A DNA stretch of 12,999 bases from Chlamydia trachomatis. Lineage in GTDB: Bacteria; Chlamydiota; Chlamydiia; Chlamydiales; 2-12-FULL-49-11. The stretch's first letter is position 1; the number at the start of each line of letters is the position of its first letter. The stretch spans positions 1 through 12,999 of the forward strand of contig CAMBTZ010000030.1 in NCBI GenBank assembly GCA_945870925.1, read 5' to 3'. The translations under genes were made by a program, and so were the position numbers. Shown here in pieces: positions 1 through 6,089 of the stretch. The notes under the pieces were generated by a model. That model made no database searches. It was not told the origin of the DNA and worked only from the letters and a program-made list of their open reading frames with translations.

Positions 1-378
1 CATTATGAAATCAGAAATCATTTAGAAAAGCTTGATGCCGCCTGCTCCATCCTTAGATCCATCCTAATATCTCAATTTCCTGAAAAACCATCCCCAGATC
101 TTTATACGCTTACAACTATATACTTAAGAAAACTTAAAACTTTTCCTGAGCCATCTATACTCACTTTAAGTTTTCAAATGAAACTTCTCAACTTTGAAGG
201 TCTCTTTCCTGAAACAAAAGAAGAACTTGAAATACCTCTAACATCAGATGATTGGCTTACTCTTGAATGCCTATGTCATGCAAAAAAATTTGAAATGCTT
301 GAATCTATCCCCCTAACACCGTATATTATAGAAAAAGCAACAAACCTATTTAATGATCGAATCACAGAATTTAACTAA
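1..378 (+). CDS. recO: DNA repair protein RecO, C-terminal part (5' end outside window)
   Basis: The frame is open from base 1 to a TAA at 376-378, giving about 125 residues with no start in view, so this is the 3' part of a gene entering from the left. RecO acts with RecR to load RecA on gapped DNA in RecF-type recombinational repair. The visible part resembles the helical C-terminal RecO domain: a leucine-rich helical stretch, the segment PEPSILTLSFQMKLLNFEG at about residues 47-65, and a later DWLTLECLCHAKKFEML segment. No Cys4 zinc site is evident here. Position supports the call, because in C. trachomatis recO (CT470) lies just before the yidD–pheT segment. An internal ATG at 178 would give only 66 residues and is not the gene start. 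The call rests on family resemblance and synteny, not on a catalytic motif. Confidence 0.72.
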   Translation, partial: HYEIRNHLEKLDAACSILRSILISQFPEKPSPDLYTLTTIYLRKLKTFPEPSILTLSFQMKLLNFEGLFPETKEELEIPLTSDDWLTLECLCHAKKFEMLESIPLTPYIIEKATNLFNDRITEFN

Positions 379-397
379 CTTAGGAATTTTAAGAATT

Positions 398-478
398 TGC
401 GGAAAGGGGGACTTGAACCCCCACAGGAAACCCCACTACCACCTCAAAGTAGCGCGTCTACCATTTCGCCACTTCCGC
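398..478 (-). tRNA. tRNA-Leu, anticodon GAG
   Basis: Read on the minus strand, this folds as a class II tRNA of 81 nt without CCA. The acceptor arms are GCGGAAG and TTTCCGC (last pair G-T), with discriminator A. The D arm holds GGTAGACGC. The anticodon stem is CTACT/GGTAG around the loop TTGAGGT, so the anticodon is GAG. A variable arm of about 13 nt follows, then the T arm GGGGG-TTCAAGT-CCCCC. GAG reads the leucine codons CUC and CUU. The 3' CCA is not encoded, because the bases after the discriminator are AA, so it must be added by CCA nucleotidyltransferase. The gene is convergent with recO, 19 bases from the recO stop, and divergent from yidD. No clear terminator is visible on its 3' side. 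Confidence 0.95.
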
Positions 479-510
479 AAAATTAAATCTAAAAGAGGTG
501 AGAAGTAACT

Positions 511-539
511 AGTATATAAAAAATCAAAAATGGATGCAA
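511..539 (-). promoter_or_regulatory. Probable sigma70-type promoter of tRNA-Leu
   Basis: On the minus strand, TTGCAT (539-534) and TATACT (516-511) are separated by 17 bases. The expected start is near 504, giving a 5' leader of about 26 nt before the mature tRNA end at 478. The -35 box lies over the first codons of the yidD reading frame. The -10 matches the consensus at 5 of 6 positions and the -35 at 3 of 6. This is pattern recognition only. Confidence 0.45.
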
Positions 540-541
540 GT

Positions 542-748
542 ATGAAGCGATTATTTATTATTTTTGTCCGAATCTACCAATACACCTTAAGCCCCTACTT
601 CGGGTCCTGCTGCCGCTTTCACCCCTCCTGTTCCAACTATTCCATTGAAGCATTAAATAAATACGGCACTCTAAAAGGAATCTATCTCACACTAAAACGC
701 CTTATTAAATGCGGACCTTGGCATAAAGGCGGCATCGATTTACCTTAA
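542..748 (+). CDS. yidD: YidD, membrane protein insertion efficiency factor (short C-terminus)
   Basis: YidD is a small inner-membrane-associated protein that helps YidC/Sec-dependent insertion of membrane proteins. The hallmark pattern is present: RIYQYTLSP, then CCRFHPSCSNYSIEAL, then GTLKGIYLTLKRLIKCGPWHKGG, with an amphipathic N-terminal helix and the conserved cysteines. I chose ATG 542 (68 residues, starting MKRLFIIF). It matches the usual family start and has GGAT 5 to 8 bases upstream. ATG 530, which adds MDAS, is possible but has no Shine-Dalgarno sequence. A purine-rich GAGGTGAG at 495-502 is not followed by any in-frame start at normal spacing. The protein ends GGIDLP, whereas relatives usually continue GGxDPVP with more residues. 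A repeat element begins right after the stop, so the tail may have been shortened. The gene's place before the LysM gene and pheT matches C. trachomatis CT473. Confidence 0.93.
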   Translation: MKRLFIIFVRIYQYTLSPYFGSCCRFHPSCSNYSIEALNKYGTLKGIYLTLKRLIKCGPWHKGGIDLP

Positions 749-1005
749 AAGCTGCACTAAAACCTAGAACGTCTTTTTAAACTGAAATCTAGATCTAGCT
801 TGATGGGTTTGTATCAAAAATTCAACGCAAAGGCACAAAGCTAGATATCCTATTTTAAATTCATTTTATTTATAAAATAGTAGAAGCACAGCAGGGCCTC
901 TTCTTTTCTTTGCACCTTTGTTTCTTTGCGCCTTTGCGTTGAATTTTAGGATTTTTTTTATTGGAATATCTTATATAGAAAGCTTCTTAGGTTTTAAGAC
1001 AGCTT
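749..1005. repeat. Nested imperfect inverted-repeat (foldback/MITE-like) element
   Basis: This stretch of about 257 bases has no convincing gene and shows three nested inverted repeats. The outer arms, 749-770 and 984-1005, share AAGCTG and TAAAACCTA in inverted orientation, about 18 of 22 positions. The middle arms, 817-840 and 924-947, pair over 24 bases with one mismatch; the core is ttcaacgcaaaggcacaaag against its complement at 924-943. The inner arms, 850-857 and 873-880 (CTATTTTA/TAAAATAG), pair perfectly around 15 bases. The right middle arm also carries a second copy of its core (CTTTGCACCTTTG at 908-920, CTTTGCGCCTTTG at 924-936), so the left arm could pair with either. No transposase is encoded and I found no clear target duplication. 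A non-autonomous mobile or repetitive extragenic element is the best reading. A transcribed structured RNA is the alternative. Confidence 0.6.
817..947. repeat. Core 24-bp inverted repeat (TTTGCGCCTTTGCGTT type)
   Basis: The arms 817-840 and 924-947 are reverse complements with one mismatch (A versus G at the eighth base of the right-arm cytosine-rich core), separated by 83 bases. The motif is built from iterated CTTTGCxCCTTTG units, which gives a slipping, cruciform-capable structure. I recall similar GCAAAGGCGCAAAG strings as dispersed repeats in other bacterial genomes, but that is memory and has not been checked. Confidence 0.75.
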
Positions 1006-1062
1006 CTAAGTACTTGTTTAATATCTTGTAAAAGTTCAAAAAAATTGGGGGCAAAAAAAATA

Positions 1063-1371
1063 CTAAATAGCAAAGTAGCGCAACCCTATACTGATGATGC
1101 AGCTTGTAGCAATCGCAATAATTGTTACTTCAGGTCTTTCTTCATAATGAATGCGTGCTAAGGTAGCTCCAAAACCAATTGATCTTGCGACAATATTGGA
1201 TGTCAAATTCATGACAACTAGCCCCTCAGCTGTTGCATACCCTAAAAGAACTGATAGAATAAGTATTGATCGCACCATTTTAATAGGCTCCTGGCTCAAG
1301 AGCTCCCTATCTCTCATCAAGAAAGAATCGGGCCTAACCATTAAAGTTGAGATTTTATTGATTTTCAGCAT
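1063..1371 (-). CDS. Small putative membrane protein, unrecognised
   Basis: I do not recognise this 102-residue frame. It has a polar, charged N-terminus (about 1-31, including RPDSF, RDRELL and QEPIK), then a hydrophobic stretch at about 33-60 (SILILSVLLGYATAEGL…), a short charged linker (RIHYEERPE, 73-81) and a second hydrophobic stretch at about 82-98 (TIIAIATSCIISIGL). This layout fits a small two-span membrane protein. The start is uncertain. ATG at 1371 has AGG 7 bases upstream and keeps the natural-looking N-terminus. ATG at 1278 (71 residues) has a better AGGAG 9 bases upstream. A plus-strand frame at 1151-1378 covers the same bases but lacks comparable composition, so I prefer the minus strand. 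The gene lies 26 bases beyond the stop of the acidic gene on the same strand and could be co-transcribed with it. Confidence 0.45.
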   Translation of the reverse strand: MLKINKISTLMVRPDSFLMRDRELLSQEPIKMVRSILILSVLLGYATAEGLVVMNLTSNIVARSIGFGATLARIHYEERPEVTIIAIATSCIISIGLRYFAI

Positions 1372-1397
1372 TAGTTAACCTAAATCTAATATTAAAA

Positions 1398-1838
1398 TTA
1401 ATTGAATTGAAACAGACGTGTATAGGGAACAAAATCCATAGGACATACTAACTCATGAATGTAATTTCTAGCTAAGGTTTCCTCCTCATCGGCAAAAAAT
1501 GATAGGATTGCAGGCCAAAGCTCAGCATCCATATCTTCCATTTCTTCATAGTATATAGTATAAGTCACCTCCCCAAGCACTTCTTCTTCATCTTGACAAC
1601 GATCCATAGCCTTCATTAAAACAAATTGAAAAACCCTCGCAATAGAACGCAATGCCTCATAATCAAAGTTATTCAATGAATCTGTTATAAAGCTTTTTTC
1701 TTCTTGCGTAAAGTAGTGATAATCAACCATAGCTTCCATTTCCGTTCTTGCTGCTAAAACAGTTTCTCCAATGTCACTCTCATAACCATCCTCATCAATA
1801 TAACTAATTGTACTAGCAGAACCTACAGGACTTACCAT
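1398..1838 (-). CDS. Acidic small protein of unknown family, paralogue of the divergent gene at 1999
   Basis: This gene encodes 146 unrecognised residues with about 32 Asp/Glu against 8 Lys/Arg. No signal peptide or membrane span is seen. The core aligns with the divergent neighbour: YFTQEEKSFIT here and FFNPIEKAVIT there, then LRSIARVFQF and LNSIAMIFQY, then a Trp about 30 residues later and SFFADE against HHFADE, followed by Y(I/L)xxL. Both N-termini begin with M-x(1-2)-P-x-G. I chose ATG 1838, with AAGG 8 bases upstream. The frame could be extended to a TTG at 1898, but that codon lies inside the predicted -35 box and breaks the N-terminal match. The protein looks soluble and alpha-helical. 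A lineage-specific host-interaction or regulatory role is possible but unproven. Confidence 0.72.
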   Translation of the reverse strand: MVSPVGSASTISYIDEDGYESDIGETVLAARTEMEAMVDYHYFTQEEKSFITDSLNNFDYEALRSIARVFQFVLMKAMDRCQDEEEVLGEVTYTIYYEEMEDMDAELWPAILSFFADEEETLARNYIHELVCPMDFVPYTRLFQFN

Positions 1839-1869
1839 TTTTAAAACCTTATTTACTTCTAAGCCACTT

Positions 1870-1898
1870 AAAATAACAAAGATACCCGTTAAATTCAA
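1870..1898 (-). promoter_or_regulatory. Probable promoter of the acidic gene at 1398-1838
   Basis: On the minus strand, TTGAAT (1898-1893) and TATTTT (1875-1870) are spaced by 17 bases. The expected start is near 1863, giving a leader of about 25 nt that includes an AAGG Shine-Dalgarno sequence. Each box matches the consensus at 4 of 6 positions. This supports ATG 1838 over the upstream TTG. Confidence 0.4.
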
Positions 1899-1925
1899 AC
1901 CGAATTCTTTTTTTTGATTATTTTT

Positions 1926-1954
1926 TTGTAAATATGAGCAAGCCCTGCTATAAT
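1926..1954 (+). promoter_or_regulatory. Strong-looking extended -10 promoter of the acidic gene at 1999
   Basis: TTGTAA (1926-1931) and a perfect TATAAT (1949-1954) are separated by 17 bases, with a TG one base upstream of the -10 (1946-1947), the extended -10 pattern. The expected start is near 1961, giving a 5' leader of about 38 nt that includes AAGAGG. This is the best sigma70-like promoter in the window. Confidence 0.68.
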
Positions 1955-1998
1955 ATTTTTATAAATAACTAAATTTAAACATATAACAAGAGGTTAAT

Positions 1999-2373
1999 AT
2001 GAATCCCGCAGGCGAACCAAGAGCAGCATCCCCAGAGTACTATGATGTTATACGGGATACTCCAACAAGAACTCTACATATCCAACAGGCTTTAGACTCA
2101 ATTGAAGAAATGAATGTTTCAGAATTTTTTAATCCGATCGAAAAAGCTGTAATCACATTTTATGGCAATCGCATGGAAGATGAGCTCTTAAATTCAATTG
2201 CAATGATTTTTCAATACGCCATAAGACCTTCATTAGAGTATATTGAAGATGATGGCATAGAGGAATTAACCGACTGGGAAGTTATGCTTTTTAGCGCACT
2301 TCTTCATCATTTTGCAGATGAGGGCTCAACTAAAGCTTATCTCGAAAACTTACCTGAACCGCAACTTGCTTAA
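1999..2373 (+). CDS. Acidic small protein of unknown family, paralogue of the divergent gene at 1398-1838
   Basis: This gene encodes 124 unrecognised residues, again acidic (about 24 Asp/Glu to 7 Lys/Arg), with no signal peptide or membrane span. Landmarks are MNPAGEP at the N-terminus, YYDVIRDT at about 15-22, FFNPIEKAVIT at about 43-53, LLNSIAMIFQY at about 63-73, EDDGIEEL, DWEVMLFSALLHHFADE at about 92-108 and a terminal YLENL. These line up with the divergent gene over about 90 residues, which indicates an old inverted duplication. ATG 1999 has AAGAGG 5 bases upstream and a good promoter at 1926-1954. The 3' end is only 9 bases from the convergent LysM gene's stop, and no terminator is seen between them. 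It is not a recognisable toxin, antitoxin or enzyme. Confidence 0.75.
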   Translation: MNPAGEPRAASPEYYDVIRDTPTRTLHIQQALDSIEEMNVSEFFNPIEKAVITFYGNRMEDELLNSIAMIFQYAIRPSLEYIEDDGIEELTDWEVMLFSALLHHFADEGSTKAYLENLPEPQLA

Positions 2374-2382
2374 CATTAGAAC

Positions 2383-3579
2383 TTAAGGGATCAATAACTC
2401 CTGACCAGGCTTAAGAGTGTCGGTTTTAAGGTGATTATGCGCCCGAAGCGATTCTATTGTAACTTTATATTTACGGGAAATTTTCCAAAGACTATCTCCG
2501 TCTATAACTGTGTGCTTTTTTATGACGAGCGAATAGGCCGCGGGAATAGGCTTAGAAACTTCTTTTTGAGCAAACATTGTAGGTAGAAATACTTTAAGCG
2601 CTTGCTCATGATCATAAGGAGTAGGTGGAGCTTTTTTTGCAAATAGATAAAGCTTTAGAGCGGCCTCTTTCCTAACTTCATCCGATCTGACACTACATAG
2701 TATTTGTTTTAAAAATATGTTACTCGAAAGGGCGTTTTCTTTAACTAACTCAACAAGTTTATGTAATTCAAGATCGGTCAATTTTCTCAATATGTGTTCA
2801 TTATCAAGGGCGATCCAAAGCTCAGCTGCACTTGAAGCTCCCTTTTTAACATAATCCTGAAATAGAGCTCTCATCCCTTCAAGAAAGTCGCCACCATTTT
2901 TTGTCTTTAACACCCATTGCTGTAATTGTTCAAAATTACCTTCAAGAAGGAAGTTTAAAATCTTTTCTTTGGGAAGCGTATCATCCAGTCTCTTTAAAGC
3001 AGTTTGAATCATATAAAATTCAGCAGTCATATAAAATGCTGTTTCCAGCGTAGAATCCCTTTCTGCACCTTGTTTTTTAAGATCAGAAAAAAGCCCTTCC
3101 GTTGTAAAAGGCCACTTTTCTTCTTTTATAAATTTTTCTACCATTTCAAAATCAAGATCATCAAGATTTGGGAAAACCTCCACTTGAAAGCTCTCTCCAC
3201 CATCCTGATGAATAAACGTCAACTTACGCCGTTGAAGAGATTTTCCGGATATGGCTTTATCTAAATTTAAATAGTGATAATTTACAAGGCAGGCTAAAGC
3301 TAGATCTCTTCTTGCATAACCATCTTGTAGAATAGTTTTAATTTTAAGCTCTTTAACAAGCTCCCCAAATGAATTTTTAAAATAAATTGATAAGACTTCA
3401 CCATTAGATTTTTCTAAAACAATTTTTTTTGTCGAAAGAGTCTCTTTTTTTTCCTGCTCCCGAGAAGTGTAAATCACAACTGTCAAAAGACCAATATTTA
3501 AGGCTACACTAACCAGAAGAAGTTTGGTTAGTAATCGGATCTTCTTCATCCACGGGTTTTCAAACATCTCTACTTCCAT
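2383..3579 (-). CDS. Membrane-anchored LysM-domain protein (position of C. trachomatis CT474)
   Basis: The protein is up to 398 residues. A single uncleaved-looking membrane span lies at about 14-37 (LLTKLLLVSVALNIGLLTVV) after a Lys/Arg-rich start, giving an N-in, C-out topology. A long helical region of unknown family covers about 45-345, and a LysM domain fills the extreme C-terminus at about 355-398 (KKHTVIDGDSLWKISRKYK … LKPGQELLIP). LysM binds the N-acetylglucosamine of peptidoglycan, so the likely place of action is the periplasm facing the septal peptidoglycan ring known in Chlamydiae. No hydrolase domain is seen. ATG 3579 gives 398 residues. ATG 3567 (394 residues) has GGAAG 5 bases upstream and fits a transcript start close to 3579, so it may be the true start. 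The gene is divergent from pheT, as remembered for CT474/CT475. Confidence 0.8.
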   Translation of the reverse strand: MEVEMFENPWMKKIRLLTKLLLVSVALNIGLLTVVIYTSREQEKKETLSTKKIVLEKSNGEVLSIYFKNSFGELVKELKIKTILQDGYARRDLALACLVNYHYLNLDKAISGKSLQRRKLTFIHQDGGESFQVEVFPNLDDLDFEMVEKFIKEEKWPFTTEGLFSDLKKQGAERDSTLETAFYMTAEFYMIQTALKRLDDTLPKEKILNFLLEGNFEQLQQWVLKTKNGGDFLEGMRALFQDYVKKGASSAAELWIALDNEHILRKLTDLELHKLVELVKENALSSNIFLKQILCSVRSDEVRKEAALKLYLFAKKAPPTPYDHEQALKVFLPTMFAQKEVSKPIPAAYSLVIKKHTVIDGDSLWKISRKYKVTIESLRAHNHLKTDTLKPGQELLIP

Positions 3580-3585
3580 AGCTTT

Positions 3586-3614
3586 ACTATACTCTAATAT
3601 TGCTGTGAAAACAA
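3586..3614 (-). promoter_or_regulatory. Probable promoter of the LysM gene
   Basis: On the minus strand, TTGTTT (3614-3609) and TATAGT (3591-3586) are spaced by 17 bases. The expected start falls at about 3579, on the first ATG of the gene, so translation from the second ATG (3567) with its GGAAG is more likely, or the transcript is leaderless. The -10 matches at 5 of 6 positions and the -35 at 3 of 6. Confidence 0.4.
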
Positions 3615-3628
3615 GAATTAGGTATTAT
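3600..3628 (+). promoter_or_regulatory. Possible pheT promoter with almost no leader
   Basis: TTGCTG (3600-3605) and TATTAT (3623-3628) are spaced by 17 bases. The predicted start is at about 3635-3636, on the pheT ATG itself, which would make the mRNA leaderless. It overlaps the divergent LysM promoter. The boxes are only moderate matches and an upstream start is possible. Confidence 0.3.
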
Positions 3629-3635
3629 TACAGCC

Positions 3636-6023
3636 ATGAAAATTCCTTTTTCCTGGTTAAAGAAATACGTCCTTTTTTCACAGTCACCCGCGGAGGTAAG
3701 TGAACTCTTAACTCTATCCGGATTAGAAGTTGAAAAAATAGAGCTTGATACTTTTGATTTTACTGATGTTATTATTGGATTGATTCTTGAGCTATCCCCT
3801 CACCCGGAAGCTGACCGACTACAAATCCTTATTATCTCCGATGGTGAGAAAAACTATCAGGTAGTTTCCGGAGCACCTCTTCTTATACAAAACAGTAAAG
3901 TTGCCTTCGCAAAAGAAGGCGCTACTCTTAAAGATGAAGACGGAAAGCTGATTGTAATTAAGAAAACAAAACTCAAAGGGATCGATTCCTTTGGAATGCT
4001 CTGCTCAGAACAAGAGCTTGGACTATCAAATAATGGCGACTCTGTTTTAACTTTACCGGATGATGCACCGATTGGAAAAAATCTTGGCGATTTTTTAAGA
4101 GACCCTACACTTTCTATTGCCTTAACACCTAACTTAGGTCACTGCCGAAGCATTATTGGGGTCGCAAGAGAACTTTCAGCCCATTATAATGAACCTCTGA
4201 TACCTTTAAAAGTCACCCTTAAAGAAGATGTTGATAATACTACCCAAAATAAAATTCAGATAGTCAATGAAGATACGACTAATTGCTTCCAATACAGTTG
4301 CCGAATAATGCAAGGCGTAGAAGTTACACAGTCACCTTACTGGCTTAAAGAGCAGTTAAGAAAGGCCGGATTTAGAAGCATTAATACAGTCGTCGACATT
4401 AGCAATCTTGTATTACACGAACTAGGCCAACCTCTTCACATTTATGACTACGACAAGATTAAGCACAAACAATTAACTATTAGACCATCACAAGAAGGCG
4501 AAAAGATAACCACCTTAGACCAAATAGAGCGCGAACTTCCTGAAGGGACCCTTCTTATTTGTGATGGTTCAAAGCCCACAGCGATTGCGGGAATAATGGG
4601 AGGGCTTGACAGCTCTGTAACAGAAGCGACCTATAACATTCTAATAGAAGCAGCACAATTCCACCCCACATCCATTAGAAAAAGTAGCAGAACACTGGGT
4701 TTAAGAACTGAATCTTCTGCTCGATTTGAAAACGAGATCGATTCTGCAGGAATAAAACTTGCTTTAGATTATGCAACTAGCCTTATTTCTCAAATATGTG
4801 GTGGCCGCATATTAAAGGGAACCGTAGAACAATCTCCTAAGACCTATAAGCCTAGATTTCTAACCTGCAGACTCTCTAGAGTCAATGCACTTTTAGGAAC
4901 AAAGCTTTCCTTAAGCGAAGTTGAGACATACCTTACAAGACTTGGATTTACCCTCTCTTCCGATGGAACTGATCTCTATCAACTCAAGATCCCAAGCTGG
5001 CGAAATGACATCTCTGCCGAAATTGATATCATAGAAGAGGTCGCTAGAATCTACGGATATAATAATATACCTCGAAATCTACCGAGACATATTAGCTCAA
5101 AAATCCCTCACACACCATTATACAGCCTAAGCAAACTTGTTCAGAAAAAAATGATCGGATTTGGCTTGCAAGAATTTATAACCTGCAACCTCATTAGTCC
5201 GAAAATTTGCAACCTTGAGTTAGAAAGCGGAATATTTAAAAGCGACTACATTAAAGTACTACACGCAAAATCTGAAGATCAATCTATCTTGAGACCTTCA
5301 CTTCTTCCAGGCTTGATATCTGCTGTTCAAACTAATCAAAATCAAGGAATATTTGACATAAACGCATTTGAAATAGGACAAATTCATTTTCGTGATGGAA
5401 CAAGCTTTGCTGAAAAAACCGCTCTTGGCATAATTTTAACCGGCAATAAAGACCCTCAACATTTTGATTCTAAATCTAAAAAAGTAGATTTTTTTGATTT
5501 AAAAGGGGTTCTTGAATCTCTTTTTTCAGCACTTCTTATAGATGATATTGTCTTTGAAATTTCATCCTTCAAAACATTCCACCCAAAAAGACAAGCATCC
5601 CTTTCCATTCACGATAAAATTTTCGGTGTAATTGGCGAGCTACACCCGTCTTTAAGCAAGAAGCTTGGATTAAAAGAAGACATTCTTTTTGCGGAAATCG
5701 ACGTTCATGTTTTAGAAAAATATCACACCTTACTACCTCAATACACAGGACTACCCCTCTTCCCTGGCTCTGAAAGAGATTGGACAATAACAATGAAGAG
5801 ATCAACAGATCTTAGTTCACTTCTTGAAGCCCTAAAAAATGTAAACTGCCCTCTTTTAAAGCAATTTCAACTTTTAGATATATATATGGGCACGAATGTT
5901 TCTCCAAATGAAAAAAATGTCTCTTTTCGCTTTACGTATAGAGATGATGCGAGAACCCTCGACATCGATCGCGTAGAAGAAGAACACACAAAAGTAATTA
6001 CCTACTTAAAAAAATTCAGTTGA
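3636..6023 (+). CDS. pheT: Phenylalanyl-tRNA synthetase beta subunit
   Basis: PheT pairs with PheS as an alpha2beta2 enzyme that charges tRNA-Phe; the beta chain handles tRNA binding and editing of mischarged tyrosine. At 795 residues it has normal full length. In order it shows the N-terminal MKIPFSWLKKYV, an EMAP/OB-type tRNA-binding domain at about 42-150 (with PHPEADRL and VVSGA), the B3/B4 editing domain at about 205-380 (with LGLRTESSARFE near its end), the B5 domain at about 405-480 (with IPSWRNDISAEIDIIEEVAR and IYGYNNIP), the catalytic-like core, and a C-terminal ferredoxin-fold anticodon-binding domain at about 700-795 (FPGSERDWTI … DDARTLD). The canonical N-terminus fixes the start even though there is no good Shine-Dalgarno sequence. 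pheS is not next to it, which agrees with Chlamydia, where the two genes are apart. Confidence 0.98.
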   Translation: MKIPFSWLKKYVLFSQSPAEVSELLTLSGLEVEKIELDTFDFTDVIIGLILELSPHPEADRLQILIISDGEKNYQVVSGAPLLIQNSKVAFAKEGATLKDEDGKLIVIKKTKLKGIDSFGMLCSEQELGLSNNGDSVLTLPDDAPIGKNLGDFLRDPTLSIALTPNLGHCRSIIGVARELSAHYNEPLIPLKVTLKEDVDNTTQNKIQIVNEDTTNCFQYSCRIMQGVEVTQSPYWLKEQLRKAGFRSINTVVDISNLVLHELGQPLHIYDYDKIKHKQLTIRPSQEGEKITTLDQIERELPEGTLLICDGSKPTAIAGIMGGLDSSVTEATYNILIEAAQFHPTSIRKSSRTLGLRTESSARFENEIDSAGIKLALDYATSLISQICGGRILKGTVEQSPKTYKPRFLTCRLSRVNALLGTKLSLSEVETYLTRLGFTLSSDGTDLYQLKIPSWRNDISAEIDIIEEVARIYGYNNIPRNLPRHISSKIPHTPLYSLSKLVQKKMIGFGLQEFITCNLISPKICNLELESGIFKSDYIKVLHAKSEDQSILRPSLLPGLISAVQTNQNQGIFDINAFEIGQIHFRDGTSFAEKTALGIILTGNKDPQHFDSKSKKVDFFDLKGVLESLFSALLIDDIVFEISSFKTFHPKRQASLSIHDKIFGVIGELHPSLSKKLGLKEDILFAEIDVHVLEKYHTLLPQYTGLPLFPGSERDWTITMKRSTDLSSLLEALKNVNCPLLKQFQLLDIYMGTNVSPNEKNVSFRFTYRDDARTLDIDRVEEEHTKVITYLKKFS

Positions 6024-6089
6024 AAAAAACAAATCTTTAAGCGATCGTTAGATTCTAATTTGTGATTTGAAAAGGGTTGTAGGTTTTAT

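Noticed and set aside
817..947. CRISPR-like repeats from the CTTTGCxCCTTTG units.
   Set aside because: The units are close, inverted or in tandem, and not separated by regular unique spacers. No cas gene is near.
749..1005. A long rho-independent terminator or a riboswitch behind yidD.
   Set aside because: The arms are far apart and there is no terminal hairpin plus T run of the usual kind. I recognise no riboswitch core.
1151..1378. A plus-strand open frame of 75 codons opposite the small membrane protein.
   Set aside because: It has no convincing ribosome-binding site or domain pattern, and the minus strand has the more protein-like composition. It could still be the real one; confidence in either is limited.
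1839..1898. TTG start extending the minus-strand acidic protein to 166 residues.
   Set aside because: The TTG lies in the predicted -35 box, ATG 1838 has AAGG at good spacing, and only the shorter form lines up with the paralogue's N-terminus.
1398..2373. A toxin–antitoxin or immunity pair.
   Set aside because: The genes are divergent, similar to each other and both acidic, with no toxin or DNA-binding motif. This is not how such modules usually look.
2374..2382. A shared terminator between the convergent genes at 1999-2373 and 2383-3579.
   Set aside because: Only a weak CTTAA/TTAAG pairing is present, without a T run on either side.
5569..5805. Antisense open frames over pheT, and similar ones over the LysM gene, lipoprotein, nfo, rluD and khpA.
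   Set aside because: They lie wholly inside confidently assigned genes on the other strand or in another frame and show no family features.
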